Shown piece by piece: positions 15,950 to 23,708 of a stretch of DNA of 29,077 nt. The notes below the pieces were generated by a model. It did no database searches and was not told the origin of the DNA. It saw nothing but the letters and a program-made list of their open reading frames with translations. A program made the position numbers and the translations under genes. The stretch is from a virus: IMG/VR virus record IMGVR_UViG_3300023180_000290, positions 1 through 29,077 of that record; one strand, given 5' to 3'. Position 1 is the stretch's first letter. Each line of letters starts with the position of its first letter.

Positions 15950-16477
15950 ATGGCAAAATCACTAAATGGCTGGCCCGTTATTAAAAAGTGGGCAGACCCA
16001 AGACTAAGAGCAATAAAAATTCCAGGAACAAAAAGAACAGTTAGGTTGCGACGGGGAGCTGCCCCTGTTTTTGCTGCCTTTCTCGCAGATTGGAATGCTG
16101 AAATGCCAGAAAGACTTAAATTAAACGAGGGTCCAGTAGACGGTTGGACCTTTAGGAAGTCTCGCTTTGTAAACAAGTATTCTAATCATGCGTCTGGAAC
16201 AGCAGTAGATCTTAGGTACGACGTTCTTAAACCAGACGGCAAGCCACATATGAATCAAAGAGAAAAGAAAATTCTAAACAAAATCCTTGATCGTTATAAG
16301 ACAAAAGATGGTCACAGAATTTTTGCAAATGGTGAATGGTGGAGAAAGCCAGACGGTATGCACACAGAGCTTTCTCAGTCATGGGATCGTGGTGCTAAAA
16401 GAAATACTACCTTTAAAGATGTTAAGGAAGTACAAAGGCTACTTGGCATTAAAAAGAATGGCAAGAGAACTAAATAA
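15950..16477 (+). CDS. Endolysin, peptidase M15 family (175 aa)
   Basis: Contains the M15 (D-Ala-D-Ala carboxypeptidase / L-alanoyl-D-glutamate peptidase) metal motif SNHASGTAVD, with His80 and Asp87, and the downstream GMHTE with His138 as third zinc ligand and Glu140 nearby. The C-terminal VKEVQRLLGIKKNGK resembles a truncated peptidoglycan-binding repeat. There is no signal peptide, so a holin or other export route is expected; none is obvious here. The start is the ATG at 15950, leaderless from the TATAAT at 15938; the upstream GTG reading would start before the transcript. It overlaps the convergent glycosyltransferase gene by eight bases. Confidence 0.85.
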   Translation: MAKSLNGWPVIKKWADPRLRAIKIPGTKRTVRLRRGAAPVFAAFLADWNAEMPERLKLNEGPVDGWTFRKSRFVNKYSNHASGTAVDLRYDVLKPDGKPHMNQREKKILNKILDRYKTKDGHRIFANGEWWRKPDGMHTELSQSWDRGAKRNTTFKDVKEVQRLLGIKKNGKRTK

Positions 16478-17261
16478 TTCTATTAGGTATTTTTCTTTTC
16501 TCTACCCCTACCAACTGTCCCTTGTGATCTGACTTTATATCTTTTCTTACCCAGGTCATTCCATAGGTATTAAATAGATTACCTTCAGCATCACGTTCTG
16601 GCAATCTTTCTGCCAATGATTGGAAGGTTGGATCATCACTAAGATTTAAGTATGCATTATGATACCAGGGCAGATCATAATAGGCTGGAGAATTAACCAA
16701 CAACATACCAGCAGTTGTCCAATGTTCTTGTATCTTAGGATTATTAGATATTTCTTTGCCTTGTAATCCATAAGCAGGAACATCTACACCAACAAGTGGT
16801 CTATCAATTTCAAACATCTTTTCTATAATCTCTGCAGTTAATGTAGTATCGGAATCAACGTATAATACAGCATCATAATTTACAACTTCATCTTGTGAAG
16901 TCTGCTCTCCCCAATGATGCCCCGACATTGCTCTTCTTCTTTGTGCAAACTCTCTAACTAGATTACGACCAGTTTCAATTCTTATCCATCTATTTGATGA
17001 TGTAACCTCTTGTTCGTAATCATTTATTGTGTAGGTCCAATACTTTCCGTGTACCTCGTTTAGTGCATCAATAACCTTGGCAAAAGGATCTAGACCACGA
17101 TGATCTAATTCTAATGCTGCAAAAAAGGTAGCATTATTAAACCTATTCATAATGTCAATTCTATTTTGCAACCATGTCATATCTTCATTACGATCACACT
17201 TCCAGCCAACCAGCGGTGTTCCAATAACAAAGTGCTTGCTGTAATCAACTTCTTTAAACAT
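16470..17261 (-). CDS. Glycosyltransferase, GT-A type (263 aa)
   Basis: Starts MFKEVDYSKHFVIGTPLVGW; the first third alternates strands and helices as in GT-A folds. The DxD-like metal-binding site is LYVDSDTTLT near residues 153-162, followed by ILIV-type strands and VGVDVPAYGLQG. It resembles phage and viral GT2-like enzymes that transfer a sugar from a nucleotide donor. It is the last gene of the glycan cassette and overlaps its upstream neighbour by eight bases. The acceptor could be host wall polymer, phage DNA or virion protein; the sequence does not decide. Confidence 0.75.
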   Translation of the reverse strand: MFKEVDYSKHFVIGTPLVGWKCDRNEDMTWLQNRIDIMNRFNNATFFAALELDHRGLDPFAKVIDALNEVHGKYWTYTINDYEQEVTSSNRWIRIETGRNLVREFAQRRRAMSGHHWGEQTSQDEVVNYDAVLYVDSDTTLTAEIIEKMFEIDRPLVGVDVPAYGLQGKEISNNPKIQEHWTTAGMLLVNSPAYYDLPWYHNAYLNLSDDPTFQSLAERLPERDAEGNLFNTYGMTWVRKDIKSDHKGQLVGVEKRKIPNRII

Positions 17262-17691
17262 AATTCCTCACATAATCTGAACATATACCTGCAACGCCTG
17301 AAAAGCTAGTAACATTATCCCACTCTGGCATTACACTTATAAAGTCTTGACCCACTATATCAGATCCTGGATACCCCCAGACATACCCAGAACTGGTTAG
17401 TGTGTATTCGTCTGACACATGAAAAAAGCAATGCATTTCAAGATGTAGGCAAGTCTCAAGAGCCTTTCCATTTTTACAATGAACCCACAAATAATTTTCT
17501 CTATCTAGCAAATAGTCTTTAGTAATCAAATAATCAGGGCTATCATGCCCAAGATATAATTTATTTTTTTGTACCCAAAGATCTACTTCAACATCAAATC
17601 CTGATTCTATTGCAGCATCGACATACTCTGGAGAGTTTTCTAAATCTAAATTTGGTCCATCAATATTTCCGCGATGTGCAATAAGAATCAT
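17254..17691 (-). CDS. Glycerophosphodiester phosphodiesterase-like protein (145 aa)
   Basis: Starts MILIAHRGNIDGPNLDLENS with the HRG...N/EN...A...GFDVEVDLW and YLGHDSPDY features of the GDPD family: His6, Arg7, Glu35 and Asp37 match the usual metal and catalytic positions, and LGHD holds a further His. At 145 residues it is shorter than typical GDPDs (about 240), so the barrel looks truncated. Similar short GDPD-like proteins occur in polysaccharide gene clusters. Overlaps the neighbours by eight and four bases. Confidence 0.75.
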   Translation of the reverse strand: MILIAHRGNIDGPNLDLENSPEYVDAAIESGFDVEVDLWVQKNKLYLGHDSPDYLITKDYLLDRENYLWVHCKNGKALETCLHLEMHCFFHVSDEYTLTSSGYVWGYPGSDIVGQDFISVMPEWDNVTSFSGVAGICSDYVRNYV

Positions 17692-18284
17692 TTATGCCTC
17701 TTAAAATGAACATCTGCTTCCTTGCCAACATTGTCTGGAACTATTTTGCAGGTAAAACCACGTTCACAAAGCCAATCACATATGTCATTAACATTGTTGC
17801 TTGTATTTTGATAGAGATCAACCGTATAAGATCCCTCGCACTTTCCTTCTTGGACAATATCTATTTTATCTCCAAGACTTTTGAGAACTCTAAAGTCGTT
17901 GCCTTGTGCATCTATCCATATATAATCTATAGAATCAATTTCATTATCAATAATAAAATTATCTAATCTAACCTTGTTTACAATACAGGTTTCAGTAACA
18001 TGAAAGTCTGGCCTATCTAACCATTTTTCATGAATATCATCTGTAAAATCATATAAAGATGAGCATCCCCAATCTCTTGTGCCTGCTATATTAAACTTAG
18101 CTTCGCCCTCTTCTTCATCAACTGCGGCATCAACAATATGTACATTAGTATTATTTTTAAACTTATCTTTTAGGTGATCAACCAGTTGTGGTGTAGGCTC
18201 AAATGCATAAACCGTTGTGTTTTTGGTTGCAAGTCTTTCTGTATCTGTGCCCCAATTTGCTCCTACTTCTATAACCGTTCTCAT
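17688..18284 (-). CDS. FkbM-family methyltransferase (198 aa)
   Basis: The SAM-binding motif VIEVGANWGTDT (residues 4-15), AFEPTP, IDAAV-type segment and the FkbM signature YIWIDAQGNDFRVLKSLG (about residues 121-138) are clear. The enzyme would O-methylate a sugar or other hydroxyl. Four-base ATGA overlaps with both neighbours indicate coupled translation in the glycan cassette. Substrate unknown; a sugar built by the adjacent transferases is the natural guess. Confidence 0.85.
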   Translation of the reverse strand: MRTVIEVGANWGTDTERLATKNTTVYAFEPTPQLVDHLKDKFKNNTNVHIVDAAVDEEEGEAKFNIAGTRDWGCSSLYDFTDDIHEKWLDRPDFHVTETCIVNKVRLDNFIIDNEIDSIDYIWIDAQGNDFRVLKSLGDKIDIVQEGKCEGSYTVDLYQNTSNNVNDICDWLCERGFTCKIVPDNVGKEADVHFKRHK

Positions 18285-19642
18285 TTATAATTCTCCAGGT
18301 AGTAATTTAAATCTTCGGGCGTTCCCATGCCCCACATTTTATCAATGTTTTTAATCCTTATTCTTTTATTATCAAGCACCGCTTCATTGAAAACGGGGCA
18401 TACATAAAACTCGTTATTAGTTCTAATATTCTTGTCAATCATTTGCTCTGCGTACTTTACATAGTCAGATCCGTGCTTCCAATAGTAAACTCCAACGGTA
18501 GCAATATCTGAAATAGGATTCTTTTCTGCCACCTCAATAACAAATCCATCATCTCCTAGCTTTGCATAAGACCACTTAGGATGAGTAGACTTAAATGTCA
18601 TTATTCCACCGTCAACTTCCGATGCTGTAAAAGCATACATAGCCTCATTAGCATCCCATTCCATAACCTGATCAGAGTTAGCAATCATGAGAGGTTTGTC
18701 ATCATTAATAAGTTCTTTTGCAAGAAGTGTTGTACATGCTGCACCTTCTGTTACACCCTCAACCTGAATGATATCGCAACCTGGGGCTATAAGATTAAGA
18801 ACCTGTTTTAGATTGTATTTCTCATAGTGTTCTTTCTGCACCAAGAAAATATAATGTGCATCTATGTTAAGATTTTCTACAACAACCTGAATCATTGGCT
18901 TACCATGAGCCTCAATCAAGGGCTTGGGGAATGTGTACCCTGCCTGTGCGAATCTTGAGCCTGCACCAGCCATTGGAATAAGGACATTCATTTCTTTATT
19001 AATCCATGGTATGGTCATGTGACCGTCTACCTCATCTATCATAGCCATAAACCTTTCATATTTAAGATCGTGAGAATCTTTTACTGGATATAGTGTAGCA
19101 CCAGATGACTTCGCTGCCTCTCTTCCAACATGCGAATCCTCAACTATAATTGTATCTCTGGGATATGCATCAAGTGCCACCATGCATTTCCAATACATTT
19201 CTGGAAAAGGCTTAGGATATTTTACATCTTCATTGCTAACAACATAATCGACCATATGTAAAACTCCGATAGCATTAAGAGCCGTTCTTACTGTATCTCT
19301 AATGCTATTGCTTGCTACCGCTACTTTGTATCCTCGTATTTTTAATTCTGAAATAATAGCGATTGCAGTTTTGTTATATGGAAAGTCTTCTACAAGTCTG
19401 AGCGTTTCTCTTTGCTTTTCTTGCCAGATAGTTTCATGAGTAGTCTCTGGTAAACCCTTATGATCTGTTAGCATTTGTAACTTTTTGTTTGTGCTTAGAC
19501 CGTCGTATTTAGAATGATGCTCTTCTGTAGATATACAATATTTTTTATCTATCATAGCAAGAGCGTTATTCAGAGCATCAAAATGAAGTTCCCTGGAATC
19601 TAAAAGAACACCATCTAAGTCAAATATAACTAGCTTATTCAT
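18281..19642 (-). CDS. Fused HAD phosphatase - sugar nucleotidyltransferase (453 aa)
   Basis: Residues 1-210 form a HAD hydrolase: FDLDGVLLDS (nucleophile Asp8 and Asp10), VASNS (motif II), KPFPEMY (motif III Lys), and IIVEDSHVG (motif IV). Residues about 220-453 form a nucleotidyltransferase: LIPMAGAGSRFAQAGYTFPK, then PLIEAHGKPM, IANSDQVMEW and the G-x-Y-Y segment of NTP-transferases that make NDP-sugars. One chain could dephosphorylate and activate a sugar phosphate. Its place in the cassette supports donor-sugar synthesis. Which sugar is unknown. Confidence 0.85.
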   Translation of the reverse strand: MNKLVIFDLDGVLLDSRELHFDALNNALAMIDKKYCISTEEHHSKYDGLSTNKKLQMLTDHKGLPETTHETIWQEKQRETLRLVEDFPYNKTAIAIISELKIRGYKVAVASNSIRDTVRTALNAIGVLHMVDYVVSNEDVKYPKPFPEMYWKCMVALDAYPRDTIIVEDSHVGREAAKSSGATLYPVKDSHDLKYERFMAMIDEVDGHMTIPWINKEMNVLIPMAGAGSRFAQAGYTFPKPLIEAHGKPMIQVVVENLNIDAHYIFLVQKEHYEKYNLKQVLNLIAPGCDIIQVEGVTEGAACTTLLAKELINDDKPLMIANSDQVMEWDANEAMYAFTASEVDGGIMTFKSTHPKWSYAKLGDDGFVIEVAEKNPISDIATVGVYYWKHGSDYVKYAEQMIDKNIRTNNEFYVCPVFNEAVLDNKRIRIKNIDKMWGMGTPEDLNYYLENYK

Positions 19643-20286
19643 CTTTGTGGCCCCGCATGTCTATGCCATTTATTATGTCTAACAATAGCTTTGCCGTTAC
19701 ACTTCATTTCATACTTATTACGAACCCGCATTGACCATTCAACATCTTCTTCTTCATTCCAAACCCGTGACTCGTCTAATGGTTCTTCTAACATCACATG
19801 ACGCTTAACAATAAAAAATCCTCCAGAAATATACATATACTGTGTCTGTGACCAGTCATCGTATTTTAATGACCATGCTCTGCCATAACCAGGCTTATCC
19901 CACAAAGACCAGTCCATAGGATTACGAGATCCAGTAATTAAGTATTGTGGACAAGAACAAATATCCCAATCTGTTCCAAAGGATTTAAAAGATTCGTACC
20001 AATTTGGATCAAAGATATGATAATCATGCATCAAAACGATATTGTCGTACTTGGCATTTTGAACAAGAATATTCTTTTTACGAGTAATCCACTTGGGCTT
20101 TACCTCTTCATCAAAATCTATTTTACGAATGTTGTCGCCTTCAATTCCCTGGCTGTCTCCACCACCAACAAAAAGAATTTCATATTCTGGAATATTGAGA
20201 TTACGAATAGACTGAATTATTTCTTGAAGACGGTTTTTGTCTTCATATACTGTGATAATGCCAAAGGTAAAGGGTATGTCAGTCAT
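19639..20286 (-). CDS. Glycosyltransferase, GT2-like (215 aa)
   Basis: Starts MTDIPFTFGIITVYEDKNRL; FGIITVYED and LFVGGGDSQGI are GT2-like strand motifs, VLMHDYHIF takes the place of a DxD, and GGFFIVKRHVM plus NEEEDVEWSMRV match the acceptor side. First gene of the glycan cassette. It overlaps the following HAD-nucleotidyltransferase by four bases and the upstream acidic gene by eight. DxH instead of DxD suggests an altered metal site. Confidence 0.75.
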   Translation of the reverse strand: MTDIPFTFGIITVYEDKNRLQEIIQSIRNLNIPEYEILFVGGGDSQGIEGDNIRKIDFDEEVKPKWITRKKNILVQNAKYDNIVLMHDYHIFDPNWYESFKSFGTDWDICSCPQYLITGSRNPMDWSLWDKPGYGRAWSLKYDDWSQTQYMYISGGFFIVKRHVMLEEPLDESRVWNEEEDVEWSMRVRNKYEMKCNGKAIVRHNKWHRHAGPQR

Positions 20287-20569
20287 CGTCTTCCGAATCT
20301 AATTCATATATGTCTATCATTTCATCAAGAGATAGGTATTCTTCTAGTGGATCAAGATCTAGTAGATCACATAGGTTATGCCATGTTTCTTCAATTACTC
20401 TTGTGCCCTCTTCTGTAAGATCAGCTAATTTGTATACTACTGACTGCGCTAATGGCAACCCTAAGTCATTATAAATTACAAGGTCAGAGAAGAATTCTCT
20501 ATCTAGTTCTCCAACTGTAAAGTCTCTAGAAAACTCTTCCAATATCATGCACTTAAGTTCAAGATCCAT
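20279..20569 (-). CDS. Acidic hypothetical protein (96 aa)
   Basis: A 96-residue, strongly acidic helical protein (MDLELKCMILEEFSRDFTVG; end IYELDSEDDD). No motif. It starts within the 3' end of the upstream gene and ends inside the glycosyltransferase start, so it belongs to the same operon. The charge pattern could suit a DNA mimic or chaperone, without direct evidence. Confidence 0.6.
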   Translation of the reverse strand: MDLELKCMILEEFSRDFTVGELDREFFSDLVIYNDLGLPLAQSVVYKLADLTEEGTRVIEETWHNLCDLLDLDPLEEYLSLDEMIDIYELDSEDDD

Positions 20570-20912
20570 TTTTTATCTCCCTGTCTATTCTACCAAGTAA
20601 TTCAGAGAATATTACCACAAATTCTTCTTTTGTGAGGAATCCATCTAATGGGTCCCCGACTGGCCCTACTTCATAAAAGTCTTTATTTGCTACTGGATCT
20701 TCTTTAGATAAAGATAGGGAGGCGGTTCCCCATCTATACCTAAAATAAAAATTGTAATCTTTGTATTTACCTTCCGCTTGTACAGGACAAGCACCGCCTG
20801 CGGAAAAAAATGAAACGCCAGGAACAGAAACATCGTCTACTCCCCAAGAAATAAATTCTCTAAGAGAAAAGATATTAATAAGGTCTTTTATTGCTTCCTC
20901 GCGTTCAGACAT
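20559..20912 (-). CDS. Hypothetical protein (117 aa)
   Basis: A 117-residue protein: helix (MSEREEAIKDLINIFSLREF), beta-rich middle (GKYKDYNFYFRYRWGTASLS), helix near the C-terminus (EEFVVIFSELLGRIDREI). The helix-beta-helix layout resembles small immunity-like or SUKH-like folds, but there is no specific match. The ATG overlaps the SSB stop (TAAAATG). Confidence 0.6.
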   Translation of the reverse strand: MSEREEAIKDLINIFSLREFISWGVDDVSVPGVSFFSAGGACPVQAEGKYKDYNFYFRYRWGTASLSLSKEDPVANKDFYEVGPVGDPLDGFLTKEEFVVIFSELLGRIDREIKNGS

Positions 20913-20913
20913 T

Positions 20914-21282
20914 TTACCAAGGGTTGTCTAGGTCTGGCTCTACTTTTGTAGAATTGCTGCCATTAAACATAATTGATGCACCAATATCAGATGCTTCAAT
21001 CTCGTAGGCATAGCCCTTAGAGCCGTCATTACGCTCAAAAGAGCGTCCCTTGAGCTTTCCATGGACAATTACCTTCTGACCCTTCTTAAGAGACTCAGAT
21101 CCCTCTGCAAGCCTACGCCAGCAGGCAACGTCAATGTAGGTGGTGTCTCCGTCCTTCCATTGACCACTACCATCCTTGATGCGTTCATTACTAGCAATAC
21201 GCAACTTAGATAGCTTGTGTCCAGCAACTGTCTTAAGTTCTGGATCAGCAACCAAATTTCCAACTACCGTAATCATACTCAT
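20914..21282 (-). CDS. ssb: Single-stranded DNA-binding protein (122 aa)
   Basis: A complete OB-fold SSB: MSMITVVGNLVADPELKTVA, FRIA-type strand (LSKLRIASNERI), WKDGDTTYIDVACWRRLAEG, LKKGQKVIVHGKLKGRSFER and the Y-AYEIEASDIGASI strand. The last residues DLDNPW replace the usual DDDIPF tip, which recruits replication proteins, so partner choice may be altered. The protein would coat phage single-stranded DNA during replication and recombination. AAAGGAATAAC precedes the start; it overlaps the upstream gene by four bases. Confidence 0.9.
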   Translation of the reverse strand: MSMITVVGNLVADPELKTVAGHKLSKLRIASNERIKDGSGQWKDGDTTYIDVACWRRLAEGSESLKKGQKVIVHGKLKGRSFERNDGSKGYAYEIEASDIGASIMFNGSNSTKVEPDLDNPW

Positions 21283-21572
21283 GTTATTCCTTTTCCTCGT
21301 ACTTTCTTATTAGTGGGCAGGTTGTTACCCGTATCAATGACAGGATCAAGTGTGACCCTGACACCAAACCTTTCTATTATAGACTTAATCTTGTCTAAAT
21401 GCAAGATGCAATCAAGTCTTTCTTTTTCATTGTAGTACTCCCATTGGCTTTCATAGAATCTAATGCCAATGAATTGGTGACCACCCATATCATATTCAAC
21501 AATGTCTATTACAAACTCATGCGGTGGCTTTATTGACTTTACCGCAGACTTCATTTGTGGGGTATATATCAT
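21279..21572 (-). CDS. Hypothetical protein (97 aa)
   Basis: The start at 21572 (MIYTPQMKSAVKSIKPPHEF) follows GGAGGTAGA and overlaps the WhiB stop. Beta-rich: FVIDIVEYDMGGHQFIGIRF, then a helix with CILHLDKIKSIIERFG. It lies between whiB and ssb. No motif is recognised. Confidence 0.65.
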   Translation of the reverse strand: MIYTPQMKSAVKSIKPPHEFVIDIVEYDMGGHQFIGIRFYESQWEYYNEKERLDCILHLDKIKSIIERFGVRVTLDPVIDTGNNLPTNKKVRGKGIT

Positions 21573-21853
21573 TCTACCTCCATTGTTAGGAATTTCCAAA
21601 TATCAAACCATTCTTCTTGTTTTTTGTGATTATTAAATTCTTTTGATATTTTTCCTTTTTCAAAGTACACCCCGCCCCAAACACCCCACTCTTGCCTGCT
21701 TACGCCAGAAGCTAGACACTCCCTTTGGACGGGGCAAGATTTACATAAGGAGTCTATACCATTACGAAACTCAATATCCTCTTCATATCTATCAAAGAAG
21801 TAGTTTGTGTTCATGTCTAGGCATCTAGCCCTATTTTGCCATTGCTTACTCAT
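21569..21853 (-). CDS. WhiB-family transcription factor (94 aa)
   Basis: Contains the four-cysteine iron-sulfur ligand set of WhiB proteins: Cys11, then CKSCPVQREC giving Cys37, Cys40 and Cys46, followed by the GVWGG turn (residues 57-61) that contacts sigma factor. A basic tail is weak (KISKEFNNHKKQ). The start at 21853 overlaps the upstream stop (ATGA). WhiB proteins occur only in Actinobacteria and their phages, which supports the host assignment. Phage copies are known to interfere with host whiB2 and promote exclusion in mycobacteriophage TM4. Confidence 0.88.
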   Translation of the reverse strand: MSKQWQNRARCLDMNTNYFFDRYEEDIEFRNGIDSLCKSCPVQRECLASGVSRQEWGVWGGVYFEKGKISKEFNNHKKQEEWFDIWKFLTMEVE

Positions 21854-22065
21854 GATACCATCGAATCTGGAATGTTCCATCCATCAGGTTCACAAGCAAA
21901 AATAAGTCTTTTATACCATTTTTGAGTTGTTTGATCAAAAACCCCTATATGTAAAAACTCTGCATAATCGTCTTGAACAAGACACTGTATGTCCCATCCA
22001 TCCCAGGATAGGTGGGAACTTTCTTCTACTATTCTTTCTGCTTCACTTAGGCTCGTTACTATCAT
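21850..22065 (-). CDS. Hypothetical protein (71 aa)
   Basis: A 71-residue protein starting MIVTSLSEAERIVEESSHLS, with a WDGWDIQCLV strand and WYKRLIFACEPDGWNIPDS. Helix followed by a beta sheet; no known motif. GGAAAGATG precedes the ATG. Its stop overlaps the whiB start. Confidence 0.6.
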   Translation of the reverse strand: MIVTSLSEAERIVEESSHLSWDGWDIQCLVQDDYAEFLHIGVFDQTTQKWYKRLIFACEPDGWNIPDSMVS

Positions 22066-22318
22066 AATATTTCATCTTTCCTGTTACTGTGTATACGAAC
22101 ATTATCATTGCTATTTCAAGAAAGAATATCAAAACAAAGCCTATCTGCCCTGTAGACATTCCATATATTAAAGTTACAAACAATTGAACAAACCATAAAA
22201 ATGTAGCAAAAATAAACTTCAGCATATTTGGAGGGGTGCTAAACATTGCAAAATAAATACTAAGATAAAGTAGGGCTTGAGAACCAAAAAATATTAAAGA
22301 CCATGAATTTAGTGACAT
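22043..22318 (-). CDS. Membrane protein with about three helices (91 aa)
   Basis: The start at 22318 (MSLNSWSLIFFGSQALLYLS) follows GGAGGAAAC. Hydrophobic segments lie near residues 8-26, 34-52 and 58-78, and the tail is polar (GKMKYYDSNEPK). It could be a holin candidate by size and topology, but it is not next to the endolysin. It overlaps the next gene by 23 bases. Confidence 0.6.
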   Translation of the reverse strand: MSLNSWSLIFFGSQALLYLSIYFAMFSTPPNMLKFIFATFLWFVQLFVTLIYGMSTGQIGFVLIFFLEIAMIMFVYTVTGKMKYYDSNEPK

Positions 22319-22677
22319 GTTTCCTCCACAGTATAAATAACCTTTTTTATCCCAGAATTCTTTATGATATCTGCACATATTTTGCAGGGCTTGCTATTCC
22401 TATCTATTCCTTGCCTATTTACTCTTGCAACATAAAGAATCGCTCCCTTTGCATTTTGTCCAGCGGTTTTAATTGCAACTTCTTCTGCATGTCGTGAACA
22501 ATGAATCTTAATTAGTTCCTCTGGAAACAGGTCTGTATGATTTTTAAACTTATTAAAACCATAGCCAACGACCCTTCCAGATTTGATTACGACAGCACCA
22601 TGCCTTTTATTTTCCTCAGATCTTTCTGCCAAGGATCGTGCAAGATTAAGATAAGAAACATCTTTATTGCTCAACAT
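22309..22677 (-). CDS. Cytidine/dCMP deaminase-family protein (122 aa)
   Basis: Carries the zinc-dependent deaminase signature: HAE at residues 63-65 (His63, catalytic Glu65) and PCxxC at residues 97-101 (Cys98, Cys101). The preceding RHGAVVIKSGRVVGYGFN is typical of dCMP/riboflavin-type deaminases. The start at 22677 follows CAGGGATTA and overlaps the previous stop (TAATATG). It would feed dUMP/dTTP synthesis if it is a dCMP deaminase; substrate not proven. Confidence 0.8.
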   Translation of the reverse strand: MLSNKDVSYLNLARSLAERSEENKRHGAVVIKSGRVVGYGFNKFKNHTDLFPEELIKIHCSRHAEEVAIKTAGQNAKGAILYVARVNRQGIDRNSKPCKICADIIKNSGIKKVIYTVEETCH

Positions 22678-22678
22678 A

Positions 22679-23026
22679 TTAATCCCTGTAAATTCCAACT
22701 TCAATGTCTGCCAGTTCTGCAATGCTCACAAGCTTAGATTGATTCTCATTCTTTTTACTAAAGAAGGCAAGGTAAGAAACATAGTCGATATTTTCTTCTA
22801 TGTAATCTTCTGGCAACTTTTTAAATAGCACTCTATATCCCTTTTGCTTGAGATAATTTTCTGCAGAATTACAAAAGGCAGCAGTAAAGGAATTAATCTT
22901 GTATGGGCCAGCAGACCAGACCTCAATTATGTCCTCATTGTTTGGTTGAGATAATGCTACGCCCATAGCACGCATAAAAGTATCATAATCTTGAAATCTT
23001 TTTGTACCCTGAACCGCAATAATCAT
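22679..23026 (-). CDS. SLOG/DprA-like nucleotide-binding protein (115 aa)
   Basis: Begins MIIAVQGTKRFQDYDTFMRA and continues with IIEVWSAGPYKINSFTAAFC, NYLKQKGYRVLFKKLPE. The GTKRFxDY start and the W-S-x-GPY segment resemble the Rossmann-like SLOG/YspA (DUF2493) domains that bind nucleotide-derived ligands. Such proteins occur in many phages without assigned function. It overlaps its upstream neighbour by four bases. Confidence 0.6.
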   Translation of the reverse strand: MIIAVQGTKRFQDYDTFMRAMGVALSQPNNEDIIEVWSAGPYKINSFTAAFCNSAENYLKQKGYRVLFKKLPEDYIEENIDYVSYLAFFSKKNENQSKLVSIAELADIEVGIYRD

Positions 23027-23325
23027 TTTTGTTCCCTTATAGTTTCTACTATGTAGATAACCTCTACTGGAGATAGATCTTTTGTATTCACCTGATCTAT
23101 TCTTTCAGCAGATTTTTTATCTATTTTATTATTTTCTTGCAATCTATATAGACCAGTTTCTTCTAGCCAATAGTTGTATCCATTATAGTTACAAATGGGA
23201 ATTATGTCAATAGATTCTTCAATTATTTTTTGATCATGTTTTGATAATTTCCCAAGGTAGAATGAAAATAAAACTACTTGGACAATAGCAATAGCAACCC
23301 AAATAAAAAACATATAGTCGTTCAT
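23023..23325 (-). CDS. Membrane-anchored hypothetical protein (100 aa)
   Basis: An N-terminal transmembrane helix (residues about 5-27: MFFIWVAIAIVQVVLFSFYL) followed by a soluble charged domain of about 70 residues (YWLEETGLYRLQENNKIDKK). Nothing identifies its function. Four-base overlap with the next gene. Confidence 0.6.
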   Translation of the reverse strand: MNDYMFFIWVAIAIVQVVLFSFYLGKLSKHDQKIIEESIDIIPICNYNGYNYWLEETGLYRLQENNKIDKKSAERIDQVNTKDLSPVEVIYIVETIREQK

Positions 23326-23329
23326 GATA

Positions 23330-23542
23330 TTAAGAAATGCTATCTAATATCTCAAGCAACTCATTGAATTGCTTTCTTGAAAGATTGTGGGCATCAATTG
23401 GTCGTGCAGAGTCTCTATCAATCTCTCCATCAACAACGTCAGTTTCATAAAAAATATTTTGATGAACCCAATATGCTTTTTCGCCTACAATAGCAATGGT
23501 CACAGTATTATTTTTTCTAATCTTCTGAGACTGAGTTTCCAT
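23330..23542 (-). CDS. Hypothetical protein (70 aa)
   Basis: The start at 23542 (METQSQKIRKNNTVTIAIVG) lies after CGGAAGAATCAA and overlaps the upstream coiled-coil gene by 26 bases; a longer in-frame reading overlaps that gene almost entirely and is rejected. Mixed beta start and C-terminal helix (LSRKQFNELLEILDSIS). It shares a tail motif style with the neighbouring 100-residue protein. Function unknown. Confidence 0.55.
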   Translation of the reverse strand: METQSQKIRKNNTVTIAIVGEKAYWVHQNIFYETDVVDGEIDRDSARPIDAHNLSRKQFNELLEILDSIS

Positions 23543-23708
23543 TTGATTCTTCCGTGGAATCCTGGTCAGACCTTGGCGAATTTGTATTGATTGATTTAAT
23601 GATTTTCTCAGCGTTGATTTTATAGATAAGAAAATCATGCTCAAGTTTATTACATTTGTTACGATAATACTCAACCATAGTCTGTAGAGCTTGTTCATTC
23701 TCATTCAT
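23517..23708 (-). CDS. Coiled-coil protein (63 aa)
   Basis: A 63-residue protein whose first 45 residues form a coiled-coil-like helix (MNENEQALQTMVEYYRNKCN, KLEHDFLIYKINAEKII), followed by a polar tail (NTNSPRSDQDSTEESNGN). GGAGAGATAATGAATGAGAA-type sequence supports the start. Function unknown. Confidence 0.55.
   Translation of the reverse strand: MNENEQALQTMVEYYRNKCNKLEHDFLIYKINAEKIIKSINTNSPRSDQDSTEESNGNSVSED

Noticed and set aside
23543-23704. N-terminal extension of the 70-residue protein (54 extra residues)
   Set aside because: It runs in a second frame through the coiled-coil gene, which has a better start; the shorter reading has its own ribosome-binding site.
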